From positions 52,088 through 116,087 of the forward strand of contig NZ_BLYC01000010.1 in NCBI RefSeq assembly GCF_019721995.1: DNA of 64,000 bases. Direction: 5' to 3'. The notes under the pieces are model-generated. The model was given only the letters and a program-made list of their open reading frames with translations, was not told where the DNA came from and did not search any database. Below are positions 43,057 to 52,551 of the stretch, piece by piece. The position numbers and the translations under genes are program-made. This DNA comes from Bathymodiolus japonicus methanotrophic gill symbiont. GTDB lineage: Bacteria > Pseudomonadota > Gammaproteobacteria > Methylococcales > Methylomonadaceae. The first letter of the stretch is position 1; the number at the start of each line of letters is the position of its first letter.

Positions 43057-43260
43057 CTGAAGTTTCCCAATAATTATTTATGGTAAAATTGAAACTATGC
43101 TACAACTATATGAAAAAAATAGTCTTTTCATTCGTTTCAAATGCTATTGCCTAAGGGGAATTAAGTAGGGGTTTGCTATAAACATGGCAAAACCACCTAA
43201 AATAAACCTCGATACACCAGCATTGTGTATTTCAGCTACTCAATAATTGGGAAACTTCAG
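43057..43260. mobile_element. MITE family D, copy 4 (204 bp)
   Basis: Identical length and ends to the other copies; flanks share CTTTTATAT. It ends the local reading frame of the PEP-synthase-like gene after HSNIK by supplying a stop. Confidence 0.92.
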
Positions 43261-43573
43261 CTTTTATATTTGAGTGCCTGATAAATTGCGTTTCCCAGGT
43301 AAATCCACTAAAGGGTGCTGCAAGTCGGGTAATAAGGAATTCATCGGACACCGGACTAATCAAGCCAGCCGATATCTCTATCGGCTCTGGATTAGTGACC
43401 GATAATTCACCATACTGCGCATTTACATAAAACCCTTTCCAGCCCCGATTATAGATATTTTTGCTAATCGCAACACCATTCACCTGTTCATCGCCATAAT
43501 TAGGGTGTATCAATACTCCCATATAGGTTTTCAAATGCTCAACGCGATGCAATCTGCGTTCTTCAAAGGCTCT

Positions 43574-43898
43574 TAACCCATCTTCGTCACTATTGATGAT
43601 GTAGTTGTTATAAATCAATTGGTTGAAATTTTAAAAAGTAGCCAGTTGGCACTACAGATTTTGTGTTTTTGTATAAAACGTTGGATTTTTTAGAGTATTT
43701 TTGTCGCATGTAAATTACACTCAAATAATGATGATTTTTTTGACAAAAGTCAATGAATTTATCGACAAAAATAATATAAATGGCACTACAAAACTTTCAA
43801 AAAAAACACCATTGATTTTAAAGAGAATTTTTCGACAAAAAATCGCTTAAACCGATGAATCAATGACTTAGAAAGATGAAAGTGACGAAGATGGGTTA
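43574..43898. mobile_element. MITE family F, copy 2 (about 325 bp)
   Basis: Inverted relative to the copy at 21397. Removing it with one TA restores TGG ACG TTA AGA GCC (WTLRA) in the host gene, which proves a TA duplication. Confidence 0.93.
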
Positions 43899-45325
43899 AC
43901 GTCCATAAACCAGCCCAAACTTCTTTAATACTTTTAATCAACTTCCCTTCTTTGGGTTTATGGGTAAAAGAGCCGTATAAACCTGCCCCGCTAAACCCCT
44001 GCAGATCTTCATTATTGGTACTGGAACGAACTCGCAGCTTTTGCGTAAAAGGCTCGCCCTCTGGTTCCCAGAATAATCTTACCGTTTCAATTTCATCAAC
44101 TAGAGATTTCTCTACCTCAGCATGTTCAATAAGACCTCGAAACTCTGACAGCTTTTGCTCACGAACCGCCAAACTCGCATTAAACTCAGCATTGTCTAAT
44201 AATCGCTCTATATACGTATACAACGACACACTCGCATTATTATCACACAGCACACGCGGCTCATTGACACAACGCGGGCTACGCATAAAAGCATCGTACA
44301 TCGCAAACGGCAAAGCATAGCCTTTAGGTGCTATGCCCTCTGCCAGAATGTTGCCTAATTCGGCAACATTAGCTGCTTTAACACCAACACGAATCCAGTC
44401 TACATGACTTAGTGCTGTTAATGGCATAGGCGCAGTCAGACTTAAATCACTTTCCGGTATCGTCGCTTCTACAGGAAAATGGCCTGCCAGCCATTGCTCA
44501 GCCTCTTGCTCAGTCGCAGACTCAATATGCACACCTTCATCATTTACAGAGTAATGCACCCACTGACCGATCAAATCAGCGACTTCTGGTATAGCTCGCA
44601 CATTTTTCATATAGGCATTAGGCGTATCATTTTGCCGCGCTTTCAAATTTATATGCGATAAAGGCGTTTGTGGCTGCTCAGTAATAATCCCACCGACATG
44701 GCCTAGCATATTTGGAATAAAGGTATAAATAGCAATAATCTCTGCACCAGGATCAGGGTCGCCCGGATTAATAAGCTTTAGGAGACCAAAGGCCTCTCCT
44801 TTATTTAAAATTGCTAAATCCAGTTGCGCAAACAAGCTATCAGTATCAATACTGCGAATATTTTTAGCGCTAAATTGCTCTGCGAAACCTGCAAATTCTG
44901 ATTCATGCATCAGTGTTCCCATTGAAAGAAGAAGTACCTAAACAAAGCAGCCTATAACCTACCTGAAGGTAGCACCACTCGAATATTTCCATATTTTTGA
45001 TTTTAATCACTTATAACAGCAAATAGACACTCTGTAGGCACCGTAAAAGAACAACAAATAATTTCAAATAAAGCTTGCAATTGCCGAAAAAATTTTCCGT
45101 TTTAATCACCTCATAAACGGATATCACCCATGCTTAAAGACCTACCACTCTCTGAACATATTCACCAACACTGCAATGAAAGTATGGAACGTGCCCTGTT
45201 AGCAGAGCGTCATCCTTTGTGGGCTCGTTCATGCCCAGAGTTGAAGGATATCGACTTTATTCGCCTTGGGTTATTACGCTGTATCAGTGTAGGTCGCCAT
45301 TTCCTCCAAACCAATGAACAGATTT

Positions 45326-45585
45326 CAGGCGCGCCATGCTACCTCACGAAATTCCGGGACTCCTGTCGCCGTAATTCGTTCACCTACGCAGCGAATAGGA
45401 GATGCTCCAGCCGCCCTGCGTCCGCCACAGACTGAGCACAAAGCAGCTCAGTCATGGCTACCACAAATGGCTCTACGGCTATTCGGGATAAAATTTTAGC
45501 CTCCCTCGCGCGCTATCGCGCACTTCGGATTGGCAAATTTCCCTGCGCCTTCTGGAGACTATCAGCCCGTCCGTGGCTGACAGCG
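45326..45585 (+). mobile_element. short mobile element, family B, copy 4 (260 bp)
   Basis: Left edge lies in the IS4 transposase (CAGATTT|), right edge in unrelated sequence (GATGAAGAG), so it sits at a rearrangement joint. Confidence 0.9.
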
Positions 45586-45591
45586 GATGAA

Positions 45592-46204
45592 GAGTGATCA
45601 AGCCGTGGCCTGATTCTGAGTCTTTTGTTTGACCATCGCTGAAAATCCTGGAAACGGAGCTTTAGCGAAGTGAAGATTTTTAGTCCGCGATAGCCGTAGG
45701 GCCGTTGTTTTGTCGGAGTCTGAGCGTTAGCGAAGGTGGAGACAAAATAAAAGGCCATCCGACACGGCGTCAAGTCATTTGGAGCCTATGTTCCGACCCC
45801 TTGTTGGGTCGGGACGAGGTGACGAGGACGAATCGGGGCCGCCGGAGGCATAAGTGGTCGCGTTAAGTTTTTGCTGCTTGCTTGGGCTGGGATGCCCAAA
45901 ACAAGCTTTCGCAAAAATAGCGACTCCCCGATGCCTTCTCCTTCACCCAGAGCAAATAGCCCGCATTGAAAGCAAACTACCTGCGTATACCGTAGGAAGC
46001 TTACAGCGCAAGTCTCAAATGGATGTACTGCTTGAGTTCATCACGTCATTGCTAGAGTTTCCAGATCCTGGTGATAAGCTGAAAGAGTTAGGTGAATTAA
46101 TAAAGGATGTGTTTCAACTGATGTCATCAGGAAAACATATGATTGGCAGATATTTAGGGCGCTTAGAGCCAACACCATCATTAAAGTATTGTTCTGCTGG
46201 GTGA
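45592..46204 (+). pseudogene. unrecognised ORF split by element A copy 8
   Basis: Removing 45637-45931 joins SRGLILSLLFDH to CLLLHPEQIARIESKLPAYT in frame. It continues through KSQMDVLLEFITSLLEFPDPGDKLKELGELIKDVFQL to a stop at 46204, about 105 residues in all. It looks soluble and helical. The true start is unclear because a TGA lies just before SSRGL. No family recognised; it is carried inside IS4 copy 2. Confidence 0.45.
45637..45931 (-). mobile_element. short mobile element, family A, copy 8 (295 bp)
   Basis: The only A copy on the minus strand in this window. Joined flank GACCAT|TGCCTT keeps the host frame; no duplication. Confidence 0.92.
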
Positions 46205-46250
46205 AGGTAAGAGTTTGATGGCAATGGGATGGAAAAACTTGAACATCGAG

Positions 46251-46334
46251 TATAAACATGGCAAAATCACCTAAAATAAACCTCGATACACCAGCATTGT
46301 GTATTTCAGCTACTCAATAATTGGGAAACTTCAG
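46251..46334. mobile_element. MITE family D, copy 5, right-end fragment
   Basis: 84 bases identical in layout to the right end of MITE D (AACCTCGATACACCAGC ... GGGAAACTTCAG). The left part is missing. It forms the right edge of the cargo inside IS4 copy 2. Confidence 0.85.
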
Positions 46335-47117
46335 CTTCCCCACTCAACGTATTTTAAATCACTGAAGTCGCATAGACGAACAAGTATGCTTGAGGCATTT
46401 GAACAGCAGAGCTATCATCTTCACGCTGAAACACCGCTATCGCAAGGCATTGATTATCTTAAAGAATTCCAGGGACTTGACGAATACACCATAGAAGCAG
46501 CGGATGGACATTTTATTAATCATGCATGCCATACTAAAAAAAACAGCAAGGGGAAAGTTTATGCAGCCGGGGGGATTTACGCGTTGAATCTCAGAAGTGG
46601 GTTGCTCAGATTTCTTTGTCTGGTGACAAACGGAACTCAGAGACATCAAGAAATACCTGTGTTACGAGATCATATTGAAAAGCAAAACAAGGGAAATAAC
46701 AGCTCTCAGAAACATCTCTATGCCTACGATAAAGCCGTCACCGACTTTGTCTGGTGGGATCGGCAGAAACGACATGCTAATTACATGATTTCAATGCTAA
46801 AAGAAAATTCAATTGCGACTCTGGTTGAGTCTATCCCTTTTGACTCCCGCCCTGAGATCAATACAGGGGTTGAAGCATACAGTGTGTACGAAAACAAGGG
46901 CATCAAATTTAACGTGGTGGATTACCGTGATCCAGAAACCGGAAAACTTCACCGGTTTGTGACAACCTTGCCAATGACTATTAACCCTAGAACCATTGCC
47001 ATGCTGTATTTCAAGCGATGGACGATTGAAAAGACATTCAATAACACTAAAAGTAATTTCAAGGAAACTAAAGCTTGGTCTTCCAATACCCGCTCACTTG
47101 AAAATCAAATGCGCCTG

Positions 47118-47377
47118 CAGGCGCGCCATGCTACCTCACGAAATTCCGGGACTCCTGTCGCCGTAATTCGTTCACCTACGCAGCGAATAGGAGATGCTCC
47201 AGCCGCCCTGCGTCCGCCACAGACTGAGCACAAAGCAGCTCAGTCATGGCTACCACAAATGGCTCTACGGCTATTCGGGATAAAATTTTAGCCTCCCTCG
47301 CGCGCTATCGCGCACTTCGGATTGGCAAATTTCCCTGCGCCTTCTGGAGACTATCAGCCCGTCCGGGGCTGACAGCG
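47118..47377 (+). mobile_element. short mobile element, family B, copy 5 (260 bp)
   Basis: Inserted sense in the IS4 transposase. IS4 copy 1 gives the empty site GCGCCTG|ACTGCAATG; no duplication. Confidence 0.95.
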
Positions 47378-47756
47378 ACTGCAATGAGCTATAATTTAAT
47401 GCGCGTGTTTGAAGATTTTTCAAAAACACAACAGCCAGAATTGATTCATCCATCGGATAAAAAATATAGCAAGGCTCTGGAGATTAGGCAGCAACAGGCT
47501 CAAAAACGAGATCGTTTTGTGAATCCATTATTTTTCCAGGCAAGAATATCTCGTATCAGCTCGTATACCATTCGAGCAGTTCAAAACGCAATAATAACAG
47601 GAATGTCTTTACAGTGCTTTATGAGCTCTCTTGTGGCGAGGTTAGTTTCACGGCCTCAATTGATAGGGGAACACTGATGATCCTAATAGTTAATAGTAAC
47701 TGCCCTAATTCATTGTACCCTTTAGGAGCGAGGGTTTAATAATTCCCGAAAGTATG

Positions 47757-47858
47757 ACGCAGGATTTTGGCTACACAGGTGTACTAGGGAAATAGGCGCA
47801 TAGCTGGGGCTACGAAACTATTTTTCTAGTGCGCCTGTGGAGTCAAAAGACCAGTCAG
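47757..47858. repeat. repeat family H, copy 2 (covarying hairpin)
   Basis: ACGCAGGATTTTGG ... AAAAGACCAG flanks; arms CACAGGTGTACTAG and CTAGTGCGCCTGTG pair around AAATAGGCGCATAGC. Outside them, GGAGCGAGGGTTTAATAAT (from 47724) and its inverse ATTATTGAATTCTCGCTCC (to 47885) form an outer inverted repeat. Confidence 0.72.
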
Positions 47859-47919
47859 ACTCGGGTATTATTGAATTCTCGCTCCTTAAGTGATTTCTGT
47901 CAAAGAATTTACCACCTTA

Positions 47920-48014
47920 CTGGTCTTTTTGCCCGTCTTCTGCGTTGCGACAAAAATCACATAGAACAACTATGTGCCTGTTGTCGTGCCTTGAAAACAA
48001 ACAAAATCCTGCGT
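47920..48014. repeat. repeat family H, copy 3 (covarying hairpin)
   Basis: On the minus strand: ACGCAGGATTTTGTTTG ... ACGCAGAAGACGG-CAAAAAGACCAG. Arms CGACAA and TTGTCG with an inner CACATAG/CTATGTG helix. It lies 26 bases beyond the corC stop. Confidence 0.72.
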
Positions 48015-48039
48015 AATCTGGCATATTATTTTCCGACAA

Positions 48040-48876
48040 TCACCTTATTTTTACTTTTAGCAAATGTACGCGCCGTCCATCAGCTCTTAATACTTCAAAT
48101 CGAAATCTGTCCTGCTCTACTTTTTCACCTTTTTTAGGCATATGCTCCAAACGGCCAACGATAAAGCCACCAATAGTATCAAACTCTTCAGTATCAAAGT
48201 CAGCGGCAAAATATTCATTGAAATCTTCTAGTGGCGTCAGAGCCTGAACTATATACTCCTTATCATTACGTTTAGTAATGTACTCTTCATCAGCATAGTC
48301 ATGCTCATCTTCAATCTCGCCGACAATCTGCTCTAACACATCTTCAATGGTGACTACACCTGCAACCGCCCCATACTCATCAACTACAATGGCCATATGA
48401 CTACGTTTGGCACGAAAGTCCTTGAGCAGTACATTTAAGCGCTTACTCTCAGGCACCACCGTCGCGGTACGCATCAACTCGGCAACTTTTATATCTTTTC
48501 TGTCTATGGCATGCGCCAGTAAATCCTTGGCTAATAAAATGCCAACAACTTCACTTTTATCTTCACTAATCACTGGAAAGCGTGAGTGACCATATTCAAT
48601 AACAATCGGATAAATTTCTTCCAGTGATGCATCTTTCTTTAAAACGATCATCTTCTTGCGCGGCACCATTACATCTCGCGCTCGCTGCTCGGAAACTTGT
48701 AGTACACCTTCCAGCATTTTCAGTGCATATTTATCTAAAAGATGTTTTTCCTCTGCCTCTCTTAAAATGTCTAGCAAGTCTTCTCTGTCCTGAGGTTCTC
48801 CCCCCATAATTTGACCGATACGTTCCAGCCAGCTTTTTGGCGAAGATTTATTATTGCCTGTGACCTCATCAGCCAT
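48040..48876 (-). CDS. corC: CorC/HlyC-type CBS-domain protein
   Basis: A 278-residue protein of the CorC family, linked to magnesium and cobalt efflux. It has two CBS domains (about 65-185; MVPRKKMIVLKKDASLEEI and the MAIVVDEYGAVAGVVTIEDVLEQIVGEIEDEHD signature). A CorC_HlyC domain follows (about 200-275; LEDFNEYFAADFDTEEFDTIGGFIVG). No membrane domain, as in gammaproteobacterial CorC. It is the last gene of ybeZ-ybeY-corC, overlapping ybeY by 8 bases; apolipoprotein acyltransferase (lnt), the usual next gene, is absent. Confidence 0.95.
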   Translation of the reverse strand: MADEVTGNNKSSPKSWLERIGQIMGGEPQDREDLLDILREAEEKHLLDKYALKMLEGVLQVSEQRARDVMVPRKKMIVLKKDASLEEIYPIVIEYGHSRFPVISEDKSEVVGILLAKDLLAHAIDRKDIKVAELMRTATVVPESKRLNVLLKDFRAKRSHMAIVVDEYGAVAGVVTIEDVLEQIVGEIEDEHDYADEEYITKRNDKEYIVQALTPLEDFNEYFAADFDTEEFDTIGGFIVGRLEHMPKKGEKVEQDRFRFEVLRADGRRVHLLKVKIR

Positions 48877-49345
48877 TTACTTCTGTCTCCTGATACGGGT
48901 TATCAATTCTGAGTTGCTGTAATAAGTGAATTTCTTTTGCTTCCATCTCAAGAGCGTCTTTTGCTTTAATATGATCATAACCAATGAGATGTAAAATACC
49001 ATGAATAATGATGTGCGCCCAGTGATCTTTTAAGGTTTTTCTTTGCGCTATTGCTTCCTGCTGCAATACCTCGGCACAAACAACTAAATCACCTAACAGG
49101 TTTAACCCCGACACACCTTCAGGCACTTCAAATGGGAAACTTAGAATATTAGTCGGGCCTGTTTTAAGCCGATATTGCTGATTTAAACCCGAAATTTCGT
49201 CAGTATCTACAATGCGAATAACAACTTCAGCATCTTTTGAATAATCGCTTAATGCCTTTTCGACCCAAAGTTGCAGCTCTTCATCATTCGGCAAAGATTG
49301 ACTATCGACCATTCGCTGCACCTCTACATCACGAATTGCCATCAA
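48869..49345 (-). CDS. ybeY: endoribonuclease/rRNA maturation factor YbeY
   Basis: YbeY (158 aa) is a zinc-dependent RNase for 16S rRNA 3' maturation and ribosome quality control. The metal motif H-x3-H-x5-H reads [17 protein letters not shown]. Other features: [29 protein letters not shown] and [15 protein letters not shown]. It overlaps phoH upstream and corC downstream, the conserved ybeZ-ybeY-corC order. Confidence 0.97.
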   Translation of the reverse strand: MMAIRDVEVQRMVDSQSLPNDEELQLWVEKALSDYSKDAEVVIRIVDTDEISGLNQQYRLKTGPTNILSFPFEVPEGVSGLNLLGDLVVCAEVLQQEAIAQRKTLKDHWAHIIIHGILHLIGYDHIKAKDALEMEAKEIHLLQQLRIDNPYQETEVNG

Positions 49346-50316
49346 CCCTGCTCGCGCTCGTAATTTTCGTAGGCGACCACTATACGCTGCACTAAGGGGT
49401 GACGCACCACATCTTTGGCGCTAAAAAATGTAAAGCTAATTCCCTCCACGCCTTTCAGCACCTTTAACACATGCTTAAGGCCAGACATTTTTTCATTGGG
49501 TAAATCAATTTGCGTAATGTCCCCGGTAATCACTGCCGTTGAACCAAAGCCGACCTGGGTTAGAAACATCTTTATCTGCTCATTGGTGGTATTTTGCGCT
49601 TCATCCAGAATAATAAAAGCATCATTTAACGTTCGCCCACGCATAAATGCCAATGGCGCCACTTCAATAACCTTGCGCTCAATCAACTTCTCTGTCCGTT
49701 CAAAGCCTAACATTTCATAAAGGGCATCATAAAGCGGCCGTAGATAGGGATCTACTTTCTGCGCCATATCACCGGGCAAAAACCCCAGCTTTTCACCCGC
49801 TTCTACTGCAGGTCTCACTAACACAATGCGCCGCACCTGTTCAGACTATAGAGCCTCAACTGCACACGCGACAGCCAGATAAGTTTTTCCGGTGCCTGCA
49901 GGTCCCACGCCAAAATTAATATCATGCGCCAGTATTTTTTGCAGATAAGCCCGCTGATTACTGCCACGCCCTTTTAAAACACCACGCTTGGTTTTAATAA
50001 AAACCTCAGCCTGGCTATCATCCACAGGCGCGGGCTGTACGATATCCTCGATATTAGCCTTCTGCATTGATAAATGAATTTGCTCGGGAGTAATCTCTTC
50101 ACTTGCGGCATCATTAAACAACATTTGTAAAATGGCTTCCGTTGCTTTAATGGCCTGCACCAGACCGGTAATTTTAAATTGATTGCCTCGGTTGGCAATT
50201 TCCACATTCAAGCGTCGCTCTATTTGCTGTAAATGCGCATTAAACTGTCCACACAGATTAGCCAGGCGCTGATTATCAACCGGATCCAGGGTTAATTGTA
50301 ATGTTTCTCTACTCAC
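49342..50316 (-). pseudogene. ybeZ: PhoH-like ATPase (YbeZ) with in-frame TAG
   Basis: One continuous frame of 325 codons contains a single TAG at 49846-49848, between CAVEAL and [22 protein letters not shown]. Before it lies the Walker A GVGPAGTGKTYLAVAC; after it [36 protein letters not shown] (Walker B) and [11 protein letters not shown] one-base change (GAG to TAG, Glu expected here) explains it. Translation would give two useless halves unless the stop is suppressed, or ATG/GTG restarts downstream. It may also be a sequencing error. It overlaps miaB and ybeY in the usual operon. Confidence 0.88.
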
Positions 50317-51674
50317 CCATTTGCCTGCTGAATAATCTTGTCTAGCGATGATTCTAGCATCCTGCCACGCAAGGAATTAGGCAGAGCCTCAGTAATCAAT
50401 ACATCGACAAACTGACCTGTCAGGCGCGGATGTCCAATAAAGTTCACTACCCGGTTATTTTCAGTCCGACCTGTGACCTGCAACTGATTTTTCTTGGATA
50501 CGCCTTCAACCAGAATCTTCTGTACCGTATCGACCATAGATGCAGATATAGCCATGGTCATTTCATCCAGGCGTGTTTGCAATAATTTAAGCCGCTGCTT
50601 TTTTGTAACCTCAGTCGTGTCATCAGGGAAATCCGCCGCAGGCGTGCCTGGACGAGAGCTGTAGACAAAGCTATAGGAAAAATCAAAGCCGACTTGCTCG
50701 ATCAAGTCCATAGTATCGGCAAAATCGGCATCAGTTTCACCTGGAAAACCAATAATAAAATCCGAAGACAAGCTGATACCCGGGCGAACTGCTTTAATTT
50801 TATCCATGGTAGCCAGGTAATACGCACGGGTATGGCCGCGTTTCATCATGCTTAAAATATTATCACTACCACTCTGTACCGGTAAATGCAGATGATTGAC
50901 TAATTCGGGGATTTCAGCGAAAGCATCCACCAGTTCATCAGTGAATTCTATGGGGTGAGAGGTTGTAAAGCGTATACGATCGATACCTTCAATGGCAGCG
51001 ACAAAATGTAGCAGCAAGGCAAAATCAGCGATGTCACCATCGTCCATTTCCCCCCGGTAGGCATTGACATTTTGTCCCAGTAAATTGACTTCACGTACGC
51101 CTTGCCCGGCCAGCGTAGTAATTTCATCCAGCACGCTCTGCACCGGACGACTAATTTCTTCACCACGCGTATAAGGTACCACGCAAAAGGTACAATATTT
51201 ACTGCAGCCTTCCATAACTGAGACAAATGCCTTGGGGCCTTCTGCTCGAGGCTCTGGCAGTGCATCAAATTTTTCAATTTCCGGAAAGGAAATATCGACA
51301 ACCCGCTTGACACCGCTACGAGATTTATTAAGCAATTCAGGCAAACGGTGCAGAGTTTGCGGTCCAAACACAATATCCACATAAGGCGCACGTTTTTGGA
51401 TCGCCTCGCCTTCCTGGCTCGCTACACAGCCACCCACGCCAATAATAATCTCCGGACGTTTCTGCTTGATTTTGCGCCAGCGGCCTAGCAAAGAAAATAC
51501 TTTTTCTTGCGCTTTTTCTCGAATTGAACAGGTATTTAACAATAAAACATCCGCTTCTTCGGGTGTTTCAGTGACTTCCATATTATGCGAGGCTTTGAGT
51601 ACATCGGCCATTTTATCCGAATCGTACTCGTTCATTTGACAACCTGTGGTCAAAATAAATAATTTCTGCGTCAT
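50313..51674 (-). CDS. miaB: tRNA-2-methylthio-N6-dimethylallyladenosine synthase MiaB
   Basis: MiaB (453 aa) is a radical-SAM methylthiotransferase acting on i6A37 of tRNA. Three parts: the N-terminal cluster domain ([31 protein letters not shown] and [10 protein letters not shown] with its three Cys); the radical-SAM core [23 protein letters not shown]; and a C-terminal TRAM domain (about 385-445). It heads the miaB-ybeZ-ybeY-corC operon with four-base overlaps. Confidence 0.98.
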   Translation of the reverse strand: MTQKLFILTTGCQMNEYDSDKMADVLKASHNMEVTETPEEADVLLLNTCSIREKAQEKVFSLLGRWRKIKQKRPEIIIGVGGCVASQEGEAIQKRAPYVDIVFGPQTLHRLPELLNKSRSGVKRVVDISFPEIEKFDALPEPRAEGPKAFVSVMEGCSKYCTFCVVPYTRGEEISRPVQSVLDEITTLAGQGVREVNLLGQNVNAYRGEMDDGDIADFALLLHFVAAIEGIDRIRFTTSHPIEFTDELVDAFAEIPELVNHLHLPVQSGSDNILSMMKRGHTRAYYLATMDKIKAVRPGISLSSDFIIGFPGETDADFADTMDLIEQVGFDFSYSFVYSSRPGTPAADFPDDTTEVTKKQRLKLLQTRLDEMTMAISASMVDTVQKILVEGVSKKNQLQVTGRTENNRVVNFIGHPRLTGQFVDVLITEALPNSLRGRMLESSLDKIIQQANG

Positions 51675-51815
51675 AGACTACGTAGGATTCTACCTGTGTT
51701 GCTGATAACCACCACACAAGCGTGATGGTAAAAATTGATTATTATACTCTTGCCTTTTAATTTGGCGAAATAAATAGCGCTAAATATAACCTGCGCCAAG
51801 CTATCACGCATACGA

Positions 51816-52421
51816 TCATTTTTTTGTCTTGGTCAGTAAATGGTCCATCTTATGTGCTTTAGTCTGCAGGTAGGCACGATTATCACAGTTCGACTCGATT
51901 TCAATTGCTATCCGCCCATCGACCTTTACCCCAAGGGCTTGTAGTTGCTCTATCTTATTAGGGTTATTCGTAATCAGCTCAATTGTTTTAATCTGCAAGT
52001 TGTCCAGCATTAACGCAGCAATTGTATACTCGCGCTCATCAGGTTTGTGCCCCAGGTGCAGATTAGCATCTACCGTATCCATGCCCTCATCCTGCAAATT
52101 ATAGGCCTGCAGTTTTTTCAGTAAACCTATCCCCCGCCCTTCCTGACGCAGATAAATCAACACACCAAAACCATGCTCACTGATCAATTGCAGTGCCTTA
52201 TCCAGCTGGTCACCACAATCACAACGTCTTGAGCCTAACACATCACCGGTAAAGCACTCTGAATGAATTCGTACTGGCACACGCGACTTATGCATCACAT
52301 CACCAAACACAAAAGCAACATGCTCCTTATCATCGATGGTGTTAGTAAAGTAATGTAGTACGAATTCACCATATTCTGTTGGAATACGTGTTTGTACTAA
52401 ATTATTAATTGCAGTTGTCAA
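51816..52421 (-). CDS. ribA: GTP cyclohydrolase II
   Basis: RibA opens GTP for riboflavin synthesis. The 201-residue stand-alone enzyme has the zinc ligands in SECFTGDVLGSRRCDCGDQL, the catalytic YLRQEGRGIGLLKKLQAYNLQDEG and TNNPNKIEQLQALGV. It is not fused to RibB. It lies 130 bases downstream of fhcC on the same strand; whether it shares the fhc transcript is unclear. Confidence 0.97.
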   Translation of the reverse strand: MTTAINNLVQTRIPTEYGEFVLHYFTNTIDDKEHVAFVFGDVMHKSRVPVRIHSECFTGDVLGSRRCDCGDQLDKALQLISEHGFGVLIYLRQEGRGIGLLKKLQAYNLQDEGMDTVDANLHLGHKPDEREYTIAALMLDNLQIKTIELITNNPNKIEQLQALGVKVDGRIAIEIESNCDNRAYLQTKAHKMDHLLTKTKK

Positions 52422-52551
52422 TGAATTAAACCCTAATAAGTCAAAATATAACTATGGAAAGCAGATATTTACGCTGCAAGCTGGGCGTACACTGGTTGAT
52501 CTCTGCACTTGCCAGGATTTTTCAGTAGCACATAAAACGCGACTAAAACGT

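Larger units (their letters stand above)
40347..44907 (-). pseudogene. PEP synthase/pyruvate-phosphate-dikinase-like gene, shredded by five insertions
   Basis: Minus-strand pieces add up to the C-terminal ~420 residues of an ATP-grasp protein of the PEP synthase class: GVKAANVAELGNILAEGIAPKGYALP, LRVRSSTNNEDLQGFSGAGLYGSF, SIKEVWAGLWT, GVLIHPNYGDEQVNGVAISKN, and the end KLAIKQARPWVD. In order they are cut by MITE F (43574-43898), MITE D (43057-43260), element C plus an IS4 fragment (42674-43012), and IS630 copy 2 (40427-42664). The N-terminal side is replaced by IS4 copy 2 at 44908. Virtual removal restores WTLRAFEERR and MTEDVIDIEF across joints. What it phosphorylated is unknown. Confidence 0.85.
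44908..47679. mobile_element. IS4-family element, copy 2, with foreign cargo
   Basis: Ends CATCAGTGTTCCC (44908) and GGGAACACTGATG (47679). The flanks do not match, so it is not a simple insertion: it joins two regions that were not adjacent, cutting the PEP-synthase-like gene on its left. It contains B copies 4 and 5 and a 1-kb foreign segment (45326-46334). Confidence 0.88.
45130..47679 (+). pseudogene. IS4 family transposase, copy 2, interrupted by B elements and cargo
   Basis: The N-terminal piece 45130-45325 ends FLQTNEQI. The transposase resumes at 46335 (PHSTYFKSLKSHRRTS), lacking only 11 bases, continues with TIEAADGHFINH and YFKRWTIEKTFNNTK, and is cut again by B copy 5 after ENQMRL (47118). 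A small deletion (SVGRHF for SVVDSGSHF) is also present. It supplies the empty sites for A copies 4 and 5; conversely copy 1 supplies the empty site for B copy 5. Confidence 0.9.
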
